From an uncultured Prochlorococcus sp. (GTDB taxonomy: Bacteria; Cyanobacteriota; Cyanobacteriia; PCC-6307; Cyanobiaceae): a stretch of 64,000 nt of DNA. The stretch's first letter is position 1, and each line of letters opens with the position of its first letter. The DNA is taken from assembly GCA_902628235.1 (NCBI GenBank), contig CACOMD010000005.1, forward strand, positions 1 to 64,000. The letters run 5' to 3'. A program made the translations under genes and the position numbers. Positions 19,408-28,806 of the stretch are shown piece after piece. Under the pieces are notes generated by a model. It made no database searches. It saw only the letters and a program-made list of their open reading frames with translations, and was not told where the DNA came from.

Positions 19408-20691
19408 ATGACTACCAAAGAGTTGCCAGATGTACTTGTTCTTGGGGCGGGACCCGCAGGTATGGCAATTGCATCGGCTTTAGGGAAAGAGAGTTTAAAA
19501 GTAGATGTGCTTTCTCCTAAGGGGCCAGATGAACCTTGGCCAAATACATATGGTATTTGGGGAAATGAGGTAGATCAACTCGGTTTAGAAAATTTACTAG
19601 AACATAGGTGGAAAAATACAGTAAGTTTTTTTGGCAATGGATCATTAAAGGAACATGATTTTGAAAATAAGCCAACACAGCATCTATTAGACTATGGATT
19701 ATTTGATAAAAAGAAACTACATTCCTATTGGTTAAATGAATGCAATAATTCATTAATAAATTGGCATCAAGGATTTGCAAATAAAATTAATTTTGAGCAA
19801 CATAAAAGTACAGTTACAACTGACGATGGGAAAGTTTATTCTGCAAGACTTGTTATAGATGCGACAGGATATGATCCAATCTTTTTGAAATTAAAATCAA
19901 ATGAACCTCTAGCAGTTCAAACTTGTTATGGAGTAGTAGGCAATTTTAGTAAACCACCACTCGAAAAAGATCAATTTGTATTGATGGACTATAGGAGTGA
20001 TCACTTAAGTGAGACACAGAAAAAAGAACCTCCTACTTTTTTATATGCTATGGACATGGGAGATGGGAAATATTTTCTTGAAGAGACACAGCTTGGTCTC
20101 GTTAATCCATTAACGATGGATGACTTAAAAGGTCGTTTAGAAAAAAGACTTGCATATAGAGATATAGAAATAACAAGCAAACAGCATGAGGAATTAGGAT
20201 TATTTTTGCCTATGAATATGCCAATACCTGATTTTAAACAACCTATTCTTGGTTATGGGGGAGCTGCTTCAATGGTTCATCCGGCCTCAGGATATTTAAT
20301 AGGAAATGTTTTAAGAAGAGCCCCTTTAGTTGCTAAAGCGATATCTGATGCAATGCAAGATAAAAACCTTCCAACTATGTTAATAGCAAAAAAGGGATGG
20401 GAAAGTTTATGGCCTACTGAATTAATTAGGAAAAAATCTTTATATCAATTCGGTTTAGAAAAATTGATGAGATTTGATGAGAAACTACTAAGAGAATTTT
20501 TCGAAAGTTTTTTTCAATTACCTAAGAATCAATGGTATGGATTTCTTACTGATACTTTATCATTGAAAGAAATAGTAAATGCAATGTGGATAATGTTTCT
20601 TAAGGCTCCCTGGAGTGTGAAAAAAGGATTGATGATTATGAGAGGTAGAGAATTAAAAATGTTGTTTAAAATTATCTTTCCTAATATATAG
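19408..20691 (+). CDS. crtL: lycopene cyclase (CrtL type, possibly epsilon)
   Basis: 'DVLVLGAGPAGMAIASALG', 'WPNTYGIWGNEVDQLGL', 'FLEETQL', 'YGGAASMVHPASGYLIGNVLRRAP'. Confidence 0.92.
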   Translation: MTTKELPDVLVLGAGPAGMAIASALGKESLKVDVLSPKGPDEPWPNTYGIWGNEVDQLGLENLLEHRWKNTVSFFGNGSLKEHDFENKPTQHLLDYGLFDKKKLHSYWLNECNNSLINWHQGFANKINFEQHKSTVTTDDGKVYSARLVIDATGYDPIFLKLKSNEPLAVQTCYGVVGNFSKPPLEKDQFVLMDYRSDHLSETQKKEPPTFLYAMDMGDGKYFLEETQLGLVNPLTMDDLKGRLEKRLAYRDIEITSKQHEELGLFLPMNMPIPDFKQPILGYGGAASMVHPASGYLIGNVLRRAPLVAKAISDAMQDKNLPTMLIAKKGWESLWPTELIRKKSLYQFGLEKLMRFDEKLLREFFESFFQLPKNQWYGFLTDTLSLKEIVNAMWIMFLKAPWSVKKGLMIMRGRELKMLFKIIFPNI

Positions 20692-20693
20692 AT

Positions 20694-21404
20694 TTGATGA
20701 GAACAATATTAATAAGCGGCGCAAGTAGTGGAATAGGTTTAAAAATAGCTCACAAACAACTTAAGGAGGGAAATAGAGTTAGCGTTGGCATAAGAGATTT
20801 AGAATCTTTAGAAGGTAGCATTATTGATCCTCGTAATTGGCCTAAAGATCAATTAATTTTAAATAAATATGATGCTTTAGATAAAAATTCTTCTAAAAAT
20901 TGGATATCAAAGACTGTAAAGTCATTTGGCAGTTTTGATACTTTAATTAATTCTGCAGGGATTTTATCTAAAGTACCGTTTTTATGCAAAGATGATGATT
21001 TGGATGAAATAGATAAAACAATGAAAATAAACTTTTTAGCTGTATGGGAACTTGCAAGATTATCTTGGGAATATCTTTCTTCATCAAAAAATGGAAGGAT
21101 AATTTCAATAGTCTCAATGAGTGGTAAAAGATCTAAAGGAGATTTAGCTGCTTATTCTTGTTCTAAATTTGCGCTTATGAGTATATGTCAAACCATGAGA
21201 AATGTAGGATGGGAAAGAGGAATTAGGGTTACAACAATTTGTCCAGGTTGGGTAAACACAAAAATGGCTCAGGGGGTAAAAACTATTGATAAATTAGATA
21301 TGAGTCAACCTGAAGATATATCTGAAATATGTTCTACCCTTTTAAAACTTCCCAAACAATCTGTCCCTTTTGAGATAAAAATAAATTGCAATTTAGAAAT
21401 TTAA
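20694..21404 (+). CDS. short-chain dehydrogenase/reductase
   Basis: 'ILISGASSGIGLKIAHKQL', 'INSAGIL', 'YSCSKFAL', 'CPGWVNTKMA'. Confidence 0.92.
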   Translation: MMRTILISGASSGIGLKIAHKQLKEGNRVSVGIRDLESLEGSIIDPRNWPKDQLILNKYDALDKNSSKNWISKTVKSFGSFDTLINSAGILSKVPFLCKDDDLDEIDKTMKINFLAVWELARLSWEYLSSSKNGRIISIVSMSGKRSKGDLAAYSCSKFALMSICQTMRNVGWERGIRVTTICPGWVNTKMAQGVKTIDKLDMSQPEDISEICSTLLKLPKQSVPFEIKINCNLEI

Positions 21405-21943
21405 GTAGCGTTAATAATAGTGTAAGAAATTGAAAGCATAGCTAAAGCTATAAATAATGCTTTAATCCTATTTGTGATTAGTGAGAATAAAGAAATATCT
21501 TCAGCGAAATAACCTCCGAAGCTACCAGTTATGAAGAGAATTATCATAGGTACTGATCCAAAGATAAAAGAATAACCAAAAGAATTTAAAAAACCTAAAT
21601 TTAAATAATTGAACAGTAGAAAAGAAGAGAGAAATAACAGTGAGGAAGCAAATAAACTTATTGATACTTCTGCATCTAGGGTATGCGGAAGATTTCCTCT
21701 TAGCTCAAATTGTTTTTGACAATCTAATAATTGTCTTTTAGAGAGACGAAGATAGCCAGTCTCAGGAATTCTTTGATACCTATACTTTCTTAATAGTCTA
21801 GCTTTAAGTGTTTCAGGTTCTTTTGTGAGAATTGAAAATAATAGTTCATCAGGATTTAATTTTTTTATTTTTTTTTGAAGATTATCTGTTTTATCAATCC
21901 TATAAAGATCACCAACTCTTATTAGGTAAACATAACCCGACAT
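21401..21943 (-). CDS. GIY-YIG/T5orf172-like N-terminal domain fused to a transmembrane region
   Basis: 'SGYVYLIRVGDLYRIDKTDNLQKKIKKLNPDELLFS' followed by about three hydrophobic segments. Confidence 0.65.
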   Translation of the reverse strand: MSGYVYLIRVGDLYRIDKTDNLQKKIKKLNPDELLFSILTKEPETLKARLLRKYRYQRIPETGYLRLSKRQLLDCQKQFELRGNLPHTLDAEVSISLFASSLLFLSSFLLFNYLNLGFLNSFGYSFIFGSVPMIILFITGSFGGYFAEDISLFSLITNRIKALFIALAMLSISYTIINAT

Positions 21944-22016
21944 TTTTTTATTATGATAAAATTTACTTCTTTTTAAATAATACTAACAATTTCAAAAAAT
22001 ATATCTTTTTCATAAA

Positions 22017-22691
22017 ATGAATAAACATATCTTATTTTCATTTCGCAGATGTCCTTTTGCTATTAGAGCGAGATGGGCCATAAAAATGTGTGGGCTAGAA
22101 GTAGAGATAAGAGAAATTGACTTAAAAAATAAACCTTCAGAATTAATGCAAAATTCAGTCACAAAAACTGTACCTTTACTTATTTTAAATAATGGAAAGG
22201 TGATTGAAGAAAGTCTTGATATTATTATTTGGGCATTGAAAAATTCACCTCAGAATTATATGGAAAAATATTTTAATAAAAGTTATAGAGAAATAATTTT
22301 AGAAATTATTCATGAAAATGATCATATATTTAAATATCATTTAGATAGATTTAAGTATGATTCGAGGTTTAATCCAAATAAAAAGGAGTATCATTTCAAA
22401 AAGTCACAAGAATTTTTAAAGAAATTGAATATTTCTCTAAGTCAATCTTATGAAAATAGATGGCTCATCGGTGATCAAGAATCAATAGCTGATTGGTGTA
22501 TTTGGCCATTCGTCAGACAATTTAAAATTGCATGCGATAGTAAAAAAATTTTAGATTATTTTGAAGAGCCCATAGAATCTTGGTTTGATTATTTCTTTAA
22601 ACATGAAAACTATAAATTCGTAATGCACAAATATAGTGTTTGGGGATCAGGTTCATTAGTAGAAACTTTTCCAAAAAATTTAGATTTCTGA
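22017..22691 (+). CDS. glutathione S-transferase-like protein
   Basis: 'HILFSFRRCPFAIRARWAIKMCGLEVEIREIDLKNKP' thioredoxin-fold N-terminus and GST-like C-terminus. Confidence 0.85.
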   Translation: MNKHILFSFRRCPFAIRARWAIKMCGLEVEIREIDLKNKPSELMQNSVTKTVPLLILNNGKVIEESLDIIIWALKNSPQNYMEKYFNKSYREIILEIIHENDHIFKYHLDRFKYDSRFNPNKKEYHFKKSQEFLKKLNISLSQSYENRWLIGDQESIADWCIWPFVRQFKIACDSKKILDYFEEPIESWFDYFFKHENYKFVMHKYSVWGSGSLVETFPKNLDF

Positions 22692-22937
22692 TAATCTCCT
22701 TTTCTCAATTATTTTTGCCAACTCAAGGAAATAACCAGCTGTTCTGTATTTACCTATATTTTTATCTTTACCCTCTATATCACTTCTTATCTCAGCAGTT
22801 TCTGCCATCAAAAGATCAAGTTCATTTGGAATTAGACTATATAAATCTCCTAATTCCACTTCTCTACCTAGTAAATGACTTCTAAACCATTTTTCTTTAC
22901 TTTCTTGAGGTGGAATATCATAAGGACTATTTTGCAT
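22680..22937 (-). CDS. conserved-looking small hypothetical protein
   Basis: 85 aa ATG ORF, tail-to-tail 12-bp overlap with the GST-like gene. Confidence 0.65.
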   Translation of the reverse strand: MQNSPYDIPPQESKEKWFRSHLLGREVELGDLYSLIPNELDLLMAETAEIRSDIEGKDKNIGKYRTAGYFLELAKIIEKRRLSEI

Positions 22938-22984
22938 TTAATTCTTACTTTATAAATTTACTAACCTTAAGTTTATTAATTTTA

Positions 22985-24349
22985 TTATTTAAATAAAACT
23001 GTTAATTTATTATTTAAAAAGAATGCAATAATGACTATAAGGAGCGATATAACTCCACATATTTCAGTCCAATAAGTTAATCCAATTCTTGATAACAAGA
23101 ATGGCGATAAAACTGTAAAAAATCCTCCAGATAATAATAATTGCGCAAACAGTTGTTTAGATGTAAATATCGGCAAAGTTTTTGAAAGATTATTAGGGTC
23201 TGCCAATCTTAAAAGTAATAAACCGGAGGCAACGACACCGGTTGAATTGCCGAATTCTACTAATCCTTTTTCAAACCAAAAATCATCAAAAACAAAGTAT
23301 GAAAAAAAAGCAATACATAAAATATTCCAAAAAAGACCAAAAATAGTAAGCAAAAGTATAATAGTGAGATTCTTCATAACTATTGATAAATTTAAACTAG
23401 CCATAGCTGAAAATATCAGCAAATCTGTAGATAATATACCCATCTCCCTTTGAAGAATTTGCGAAATAAAAGCAGTTTTATTAGTCTTTTCAAGAACATA
23501 TCTTATTAATAAGGAACCAATTAGTATTAATGGGAAAACTGGTAAAGAATATATAACTTCCTTTGAGAAATCTCCAAAAATATTTGAAGAAAGTCTTATG
23601 GCTTTTATAAACAAAACGCCTATTAATATTGCTAATCCAGCAAATCCTACATTTACAAAAAGTGTTCTTAAATCATCATAAATATTGAAGTTAAATTGTA
23701 AATCTTTATTATCCTTACTTTCTATAAATTCAGTCTGTTTAGTTATTTTAAAAATCTTACCTAGAAGAATAAATAAGCTTCCAATTAATGAAGAGGATAA
23801 TAAACCCATAGTTGCCATAGCCAAACCTAGATCTAAACCTTCTGGAAATCCTAACTTATTAAAACTATTACCAATTATAGCTGCAGCACCATGACCACCT
23901 TCAAAGCCAACTTCAATTAAACAACCCATAAGCGGATTAACTTTTAAAGATTCTGGCAAAAGAAATTTGACAACTAATCCTCCAACAAAGAATTGTCCAA
24001 AGCCCAAAGCTAAAGCCAGTAAAAATTGATTCCCAATTGGCTTTAACAAACCCTTAATATCTGGGATAGATCTTCCTAGCATTAAAGTTGCAAATACGAT
24101 TGATAGAAGCGGAGTTAAAGACTCTTCCCAAATAGCAGTAGTTTCTTTAGTTAAAAAATTAAATATTCCATATGGACCGATTAGTATTCCAAAGATTCCA
24201 CAAATAACAGCGATTGGTAGTCCAAATCTTTCTAATTGAATAGCAAATTTCAATCTTCTACCAAAAATTAATAAAAAGCCTATTATTAATAATCCAGTAA
24301 TACTTACAAATATAGAATCTGAAAAAATATTACTATTCTCCATTGACAA
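22985..24349 (-). CDS. gltS: sodium/glutamate symporter (GltS-like)
   Basis: 'EVGFEGGHGAAAIIGNSFNKLGFPEGLDLGLAMATMGLL' GltS-type motif; polytopic. Confidence 0.8.
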   Translation of the reverse strand: MSMENSNIFSDSIFVSITGLLIIGFLLIFGRRLKFAIQLERFGLPIAVICGIFGILIGPYGIFNFLTKETTAIWEESLTPLLSIVFATLMLGRSIPDIKGLLKPIGNQFLLALALGFGQFFVGGLVVKFLLPESLKVNPLMGCLIEVGFEGGHGAAAIIGNSFNKLGFPEGLDLGLAMATMGLLSSSLIGSLFILLGKIFKITKQTEFIESKDNKDLQFNFNIYDDLRTLFVNVGFAGLAILIGVLFIKAIRLSSNIFGDFSKEVIYSLPVFPLILIGSLLIRYVLEKTNKTAFISQILQREMGILSTDLLIFSAMASLNLSIVMKNLTIILLLTIFGLFWNILCIAFFSYFVFDDFWFEKGLVEFGNSTGVVASGLLLLRLADPNNLSKTLPIFTSKQLFAQLLLSGGFFTVLSPFLLSRIGLTYWTEICGVISLLIVIIAFFLNNKLTVLFK

Positions 24350-24410
24350 GATTTCTCAAATTCAGTTCTTTATTTTATAAATTTAATTTAAATAAGAAAA
24401 AATTTCAAAT

Positions 24411-24442
24411 AAAAAAGCCCCAATCCTGTTGGGGCTTTTTTT
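24411..24442 (-). terminator. Rho-independent-type terminator downstream of pcb, symmetric enough to act both ways
   Basis: AAAAAAGCCCCAA-TCCTG-TTGGGGCTTTTTTT hairpin with T-run on both strands. Confidence 0.9.
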
Positions 24443-24461
24443 AGTAGAAATTTTTACTTAA

Positions 24462-25520
24462 TTAATCTTTAAGTGTAACTGTAGCACTATCAATGTTACT
24501 AATAGCATTTGTTACTCTCTTAAAGTCAAAGCCAAGTGCTCTCAGCGCATGCCATAGGTGTCCCTGAATAAAGAAGAAACCGAAGTAGTAATGCACATTA
24601 GCTAACCAAGCTCTTGAAGTATATTCACCATCTGGCAAGTCAACAGTATCAATCCAGTAAGGAGAAATACTAAACTTCAATTCAAGTGGCTCTCCAAAGA
24701 ATTCAGTTGGATAAACAGTTGTATTTGAAGCACTCCAGAAAGCAGCTACAATTGCCATCCAGCCAATACCTGCAAGTGACCATGATAAAACAGCTTCAGC
24801 AGAAAGAAGACCTTTACCTTTGAACTTAGTAAATTCTCCAACCTGTTTAGTAGCTATATGCCATGCGCCACCAGTGATCTCAACAAAGGCTAAGAAAGCA
24901 TGACCACCCATAACTTCTTCTAAACTATCGATAGTCAAAAAGTCTGTTTGATGATTCCAAATTTTAGCAAGATTTAATTCATATTCAACCTGTCTAACAG
25001 AACCAATAGCAGGATCATATATTCCGTGAACTCTTGCCCATTCAACAAATGCAATTACAGCAAATCCGAGAATGATTAAGTGATGACCAAGAATAAATGT
25101 CAATTTGTCAGGATTATCCCATTCAATATTGAATTTTCTTGCTCTGCCAATTTCTGAATCCTCTAAATTTCCTGGAAGGAGTAGAGAATGAAGAAGACCA
25201 CCAGCAGCTAGTACCATTGAAGAAACAAGGTGAACAATTGCTACTGCGATAACAGGTTTAGTATCTCCCATCGCAACACCATTAGCATCAAACCCTATTC
25301 CAAGGGTTGCTAAGTGTGGAAGAACGATAAGAGGTTGATTGCCCATAGGTACACTAGGGTCGAATCGTGAAAGTTCAAATAGGGTGAAAGCTCCTGCCCA
25401 GAAAACGATTAATCCAGCATGTGCTACGTGAGCTGCAATGAATTTACCTGAGCGATTTGCTACACCTGAATTACCAGCCCACCATCCATAGGTGACATCT
25501 GGATTTCCATAGGTTTGCAT
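24462..25520 (-). CDS. pcbA: divinyl chlorophyll a/b light-harvesting protein (Pcb antenna)
   Basis: '[60 protein letters not shown]'; IsiA/CP43-like six-helix Pcb sequence. Confidence 0.97.
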   Translation of the reverse strand: MQTYGNPDVTYGWWAGNSGVANRSGKFIAAHVAHAGLIVFWAGAFTLFELSRFDPSVPMGNQPLIVLPHLATLGIGFDANGVAMGDTKPVIAVAIVHLVSSMVLAAGGLLHSLLLPGNLEDSEIGRARKFNIEWDNPDKLTFILGHHLIILGFAVIAFVEWARVHGIYDPAIGSVRQVEYELNLAKIWNHQTDFLTIDSLEEVMGGHAFLAFVEITGGAWHIATKQVGEFTKFKGKGLLSAEAVLSWSLAGIGWMAIVAAFWSASNTTVYPTEFFGEPLELKFSISPYWIDTVDLPDGEYTSRAWLANVHYYFGFFFIQGHLWHALRALGFDFKRVTNAISNIDSATVTLKD

Positions 25521-25701
25521 TTAGGAAGTGATTAGCTTAAACGTACTGAGAATACTTTATATTCAATCAAAGAGTTTAATTAATAACAAAATTGTAAAGG
25601 TTATTAATGCTCTATTAATAATTTAATCAAAAAAAAATAGAAATATTTTTAATTAAATTTGGACATTTACATTGATATATCTAGGTTTTACTAATTTATG
25701 A

Positions 25702-25804
25702 ATGAGGCAATAAAAAGTAAAAAAATAAAAAAAATTTTTTAAAATCTCTTAATGCTGACATTAATAATTTTTCGTGTAATAAAACAATTTTCACATTGCC
25801 TCAT
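25702..25804. repeat. perfect 10-bp inverted repeat flanking an A/T-rich stretch
   Basis: ATGAGGCAAT (25702-25711) and ATTGCCTCAT (25795-25804). Confidence 0.5.
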
Positions 25805-25846
25805 CGAAAAACAATTATTAAAAAGGGTGTAGGATATAAAATCTTA

Positions 25847-26023
25847 ATGACTATTTCTCAAAACCCTTCAGAAAAAATTTCACTCATAATGAAATCTGAA
25901 GGTCACTATAAAAAGGCTGCCGAGAGTTATAGAAGATCAGAGCAGTATATTAATATGATTAATTTATATCCAATATTGCAAAATACACTAATCGATTGCA
26001 AAAATGAAAATCTAATAGAATAA
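25847..26023 (+). CDS. small hypothetical protein
   Basis: Track ORF starts at TTG 25796; in-frame ATG at 25847 is more plausible; short. Confidence 0.4.
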   Translation: MTISQNPSEKISLIMKSEGHYKKAAESYRRSEQYINMINLYPILQNTLIDCKNENLIE

Positions 26024-26061
26024 TTATTATAATTTTTACAAATTAAAATTTGATAACTAAA

Positions 26062-26295
26062 TTAAGCAGCAATTTGATTAATTTTTAATAAATTATATTT
26101 ATTAATAACTTTTTTACAAGCATTAACATTGTAAATAGCGTCAGGACTCCAAGGTTTTATTTGTCCCAAAGGAGAACTTCTCCAATGGATTCCAGGTTTA
26201 AAATGTACATACTCTCTTAATTCGGATAATTGACTTTCTCTTATTCCAAGCTTCTCTGCTGCCAAGTGACATGGATACCATACATTTTCTAACAT
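26062..26295 (-). CDS. small hypothetical protein with possible HTH/excisionase-like segment
   Basis: 'CHLAAEKLGIRESQLSELREYVHFKPGIHWR' reads as HTH followed by a 'PGxHWR' segment. Confidence 0.55.
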   Translation of the reverse strand: MLENVWYPCHLAAEKLGIRESQLSELREYVHFKPGIHWRSSPLGQIKPWSPDAIYNVNACKKVINKYNLLKINQIAA

Positions 26296-26424
26296 TATTT
26301 TCTGATATATTGATATACCTTGATAACGCTTATTTATGCGTCAAGGAAGTACCTTTAAGAAATTCATTTCAAAAAAAATTTATAAAGTCTTCTTATTAAA
26401 CGCTTTTGCTCTTAAATTAATCAA

Positions 26425-26721
26425 TTAAGAAATATTAAATGTAGAGGTTTCATTAAGAATAATTTTATTGGTTTTATATTCTCTTATTGATGATTTGAAT
26501 TCTAGATATTCTTTAATATCAATATCATTTTCAAGATTATTCCAACCTTTTATCCATTGGCTTGATTCCTCAAGAACTTTTTTAGAAATTGTAAAACTAA
26601 TTGATTCATCTAAAACAGATACAAAATCTAAATAAACTTTCTTATTTAATTCGTATTGATTGATAACAACAAAGTGTTTTAATCCATTGATTGTTTTTTT
26701 TGAACTCCAATAAATTTCCAC
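26425..26721 (-). CDS. small hypothetical protein
   Basis: 98 aa ATG ORF in same-strand run downstream of hisS. Confidence 0.55.
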   Translation of the reverse strand: MEIYWSSKKTINGLKHFVVINQYELNKKVYLDFVSVLDESISFTISKKVLEESSQWIKGWNNLENDIDIKEYLEFKSSIREYKTNKIILNETSTFNIS

Positions 26722-26730
26722 AATTAAAAA

Positions 26731-26973
26731 TTAATTTTCCTCAATAGTATTTTTGTATTCATTTCTAATTTGTTTTAATAAATTCTTTCTGTCTATTGAA
26801 TAAATCATAGAATCTCTTTTATACAAATTAAATCTTTCTTTTTTAGTTAAATTCATCCAAGAATTTAAATTATTTTTATTAAATTTTAATCCATTTCTTT
26901 TTTTTAATATTTTATTAAAGTAATTAACCTTTATATAGGTAAATAACTTAGCTATTGATAACTTAATTCTCAT
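26731..26973 (-). CDS. small basic hypothetical protein
   Basis: 80 aa; start overlaps the hisS stop by 4 bp (ATGA). Confidence 0.55.
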   Translation of the reverse strand: MRIKLSIAKLFTYIKVNYFNKILKKRNGLKFNKNNLNSWMNLTKKERFNLYKRDSMIYSIDRKNLLKQIRNEYKNTIEEN

Positions 26974-28265
26974 TTTTTAGCGGAAATATTTAAATTTAGA
27001 TTTTTTAAAATCCATTCTTCTAACTTAGCATTATCTTCTATTGATATTTTCAACTCATTATTATTTTCAATACTGTTATTAAATAATTTTATTGAAAATT
27101 CATTTTTCTTAGCCTCTTCATCTCCAATAACTACAACACTTTTTGCATTACATTTATTAGCTTTTTTAAATTGCCTTGAGAAAGAAGATCCACTTAAATC
27201 TAATTCTGTTATGAGATCAAAATTACTTAATATCCTTGATAAAGCTATTGCGAGCGATTCTGCTAATTGGCCCTTATTAACAATATAAATATCTGGATCT
27301 CTGCCTTTCTCTAAACTTGTCCCAGCTATTAATATCAATCTTTCTAATCCAATTGCGAAACCAATAGCGGGTGTTTTATCACCTCCCATTTGATCAATAA
27401 GATCATCATATCTCCCCCCTCCACAAACAGTCGCTTGAGATCCCAAGGCACTACTTGTAATTTCAAAAGCGGTATGACTGTAATAATCTAACCCTCTAAC
27501 CAATTTAAGATTTTCAACAAAAGGAATTTTTAAAAATTCGAGCTGGTTCTTTATAAATGAATATCTTTCTAAGCTTTTTTCAGATAAAAATTGATTTAAT
27601 TTTGGGGCATTTTCTAAAAGTCTCTGCGTATCAGGATTTTTTGTATCCAGTATCCTTAGGGGATTTTTATTTATTCTTGCCTTTGAGTCTTGATCAAGAT
27701 CATCAAAGTTATCTTTAAGCCATTTTAAAAAAGCTATTTTATAATTCTCTCTATCAGTTCTATCTCCAAGACTATTTATTTCTAAATTTAATTCACTTAT
27801 ACCTAATTTTTGCAATATGTCCCAAGCTAGAGTGATAATTTTGATATCACTATTAGGAGATTCATATCCTATGAATTCTACTCCTAACTGATGAAACTGC
27901 CGTTGCCTCCCTGCCTGTGGCCTTTCATATCTAAACATTGGCCCCATATACCATAATTTATTAAAAGTTCCTTTTAAATTACCATTATTAATAAGTGCTC
28001 TAGCTACTGAGGCAGTACCCTCAGGGCGAAGTGTGCACGATCTTTCACCTCTATCTAGAAATGTATACATTTCTTTGTTAACTACATCCGTACCTTCTCC
28101 AATACTTCTTATAAATAGTTCTGTCATCTCAATGATAGGGGTTCTTATTTCCTTCACATTTGCTCTTGATAATTGATCTTTTATAATATTTTCAACATTT
28201 TGCCATTTCTTCAATTGTTCAGGAAGAAGATCTGTGGTTCCTCTGAGATTTTTTAAGTTATTCAA
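26970..28265 (-). CDS. hisS: histidyl-tRNA synthetase
   Basis: 'LRGTTDLLPEQLKKWQ', 'TLRPEGTASVARA', 'LVRGLDYYSHTAFEI', 'CGGGRYDDLIDQMGG'. Confidence 0.97.
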   Translation of the reverse strand: MNNLKNLRGTTDLLPEQLKKWQNVENIIKDQLSRANVKEIRTPIIEMTELFIRSIGEGTDVVNKEMYTFLDRGERSCTLRPEGTASVARALINNGNLKGTFNKLWYMGPMFRYERPQAGRQRQFHQLGVEFIGYESPNSDIKIITLAWDILQKLGISELNLEINSLGDRTDRENYKIAFLKWLKDNFDDLDQDSKARINKNPLRILDTKNPDTQRLLENAPKLNQFLSEKSLERYSFIKNQLEFLKIPFVENLKLVRGLDYYSHTAFEITSSALGSQATVCGGGRYDDLIDQMGGDKTPAIGFAIGLERLILIAGTSLEKGRDPDIYIVNKGQLAESLAIALSRILSNFDLITELDLSGSSFSRQFKKANKCNAKSVVVIGDEEAKKNEFSIKLFNNSIENNNELKISIEDNAKLEEWILKNLNLNISAKK

Positions 28266-28359
28266 GATAATAAATAATTCAAGATTTTAATTTTGAGTAA
28301 AGAATAAAGCTTAGTAGTACTCGTCATGTAGTAATTTTAACTTAAGAATCTTGTAAATT

Positions 28360-28788
28360 TTGGAAAAAGATAAAACATCAGATATTCAACATTGTGGAAC
28401 AAAACCCAAAAAAATTGCTTTTGGCATAGCACCACTTGGAATAATTTCTATTGGTATTGTTCCAATGGGTGTTGTAAGTATAGGAATTGTTCCAATGGGT
28501 GTTTTTTCTTTTGGAGCAGTTGCAATGGGTATTTTAAATTTATCTATTGTAGGGATGGGAATAATCTCTTCTGGTATTACCACAATGGGGGTTTGGGAAT
28601 ACTCACCTAGAGGAGGGACTCATAATCATAATTTAGAGAATAAATCTCTCCTTAAGAGGGAATCGAATTCAAAACAAACAAGTATACTTTTTGAAAATAG
28701 AATAGATGCAGAAAATAGAGCTAAAACAATTGGGTGCGAGGGGGCTCATAAGATGGGAGATAAGTGGATGCCATGTAATTCTCATTAA
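28360..28788 (+). CDS. decapeptide-repeat protein with C-terminal DUF3721-like domain
   Basis: Six ~10-aa repeats 'IVPMGVVSIG', then 'DAENRAKTIGCEGAHKMGDKWMPCNSH'; TTG start. Confidence 0.75.
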   Translation: MEKDKTSDIQHCGTKPKKIAFGIAPLGIISIGIVPMGVVSIGIVPMGVFSFGAVAMGILNLSIVGMGIISSGITTMGVWEYSPRGGTHNHNLENKSLLKRESNSKQTSILFENRIDAENRAKTIGCEGAHKMGDKWMPCNSH

Positions 28789-28806
28789 ATATATATAAAA
28801 AATATA

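Noticed and set aside
19517-19780. 87-aa ORF antisense to lycopene cyclase
   Set aside because: Shadow ORF within a strong CDS.
21832-22020. Small plus-strand ORF antisense to the GIY-YIG-like gene start
   Set aside because: Low-complexity F/Y/K-rich translation, overlaps supported genes.
22640-22885. 81-aa plus-strand ORF overlapping the GST-like gene and the 22680-22937 gene
   Set aside because: The opposite-strand ORF has a better protein-like composition and clean tail-to-tail placement.
28386-28610. Alternate-frame and antisense ORFs over the decapeptide repeat (28386-28583 minus, 28392-28610 plus)
   Set aside because: They only reflect the DNA repeat; the plus frame starting at 28360 continues into the DUF3721-like tail.
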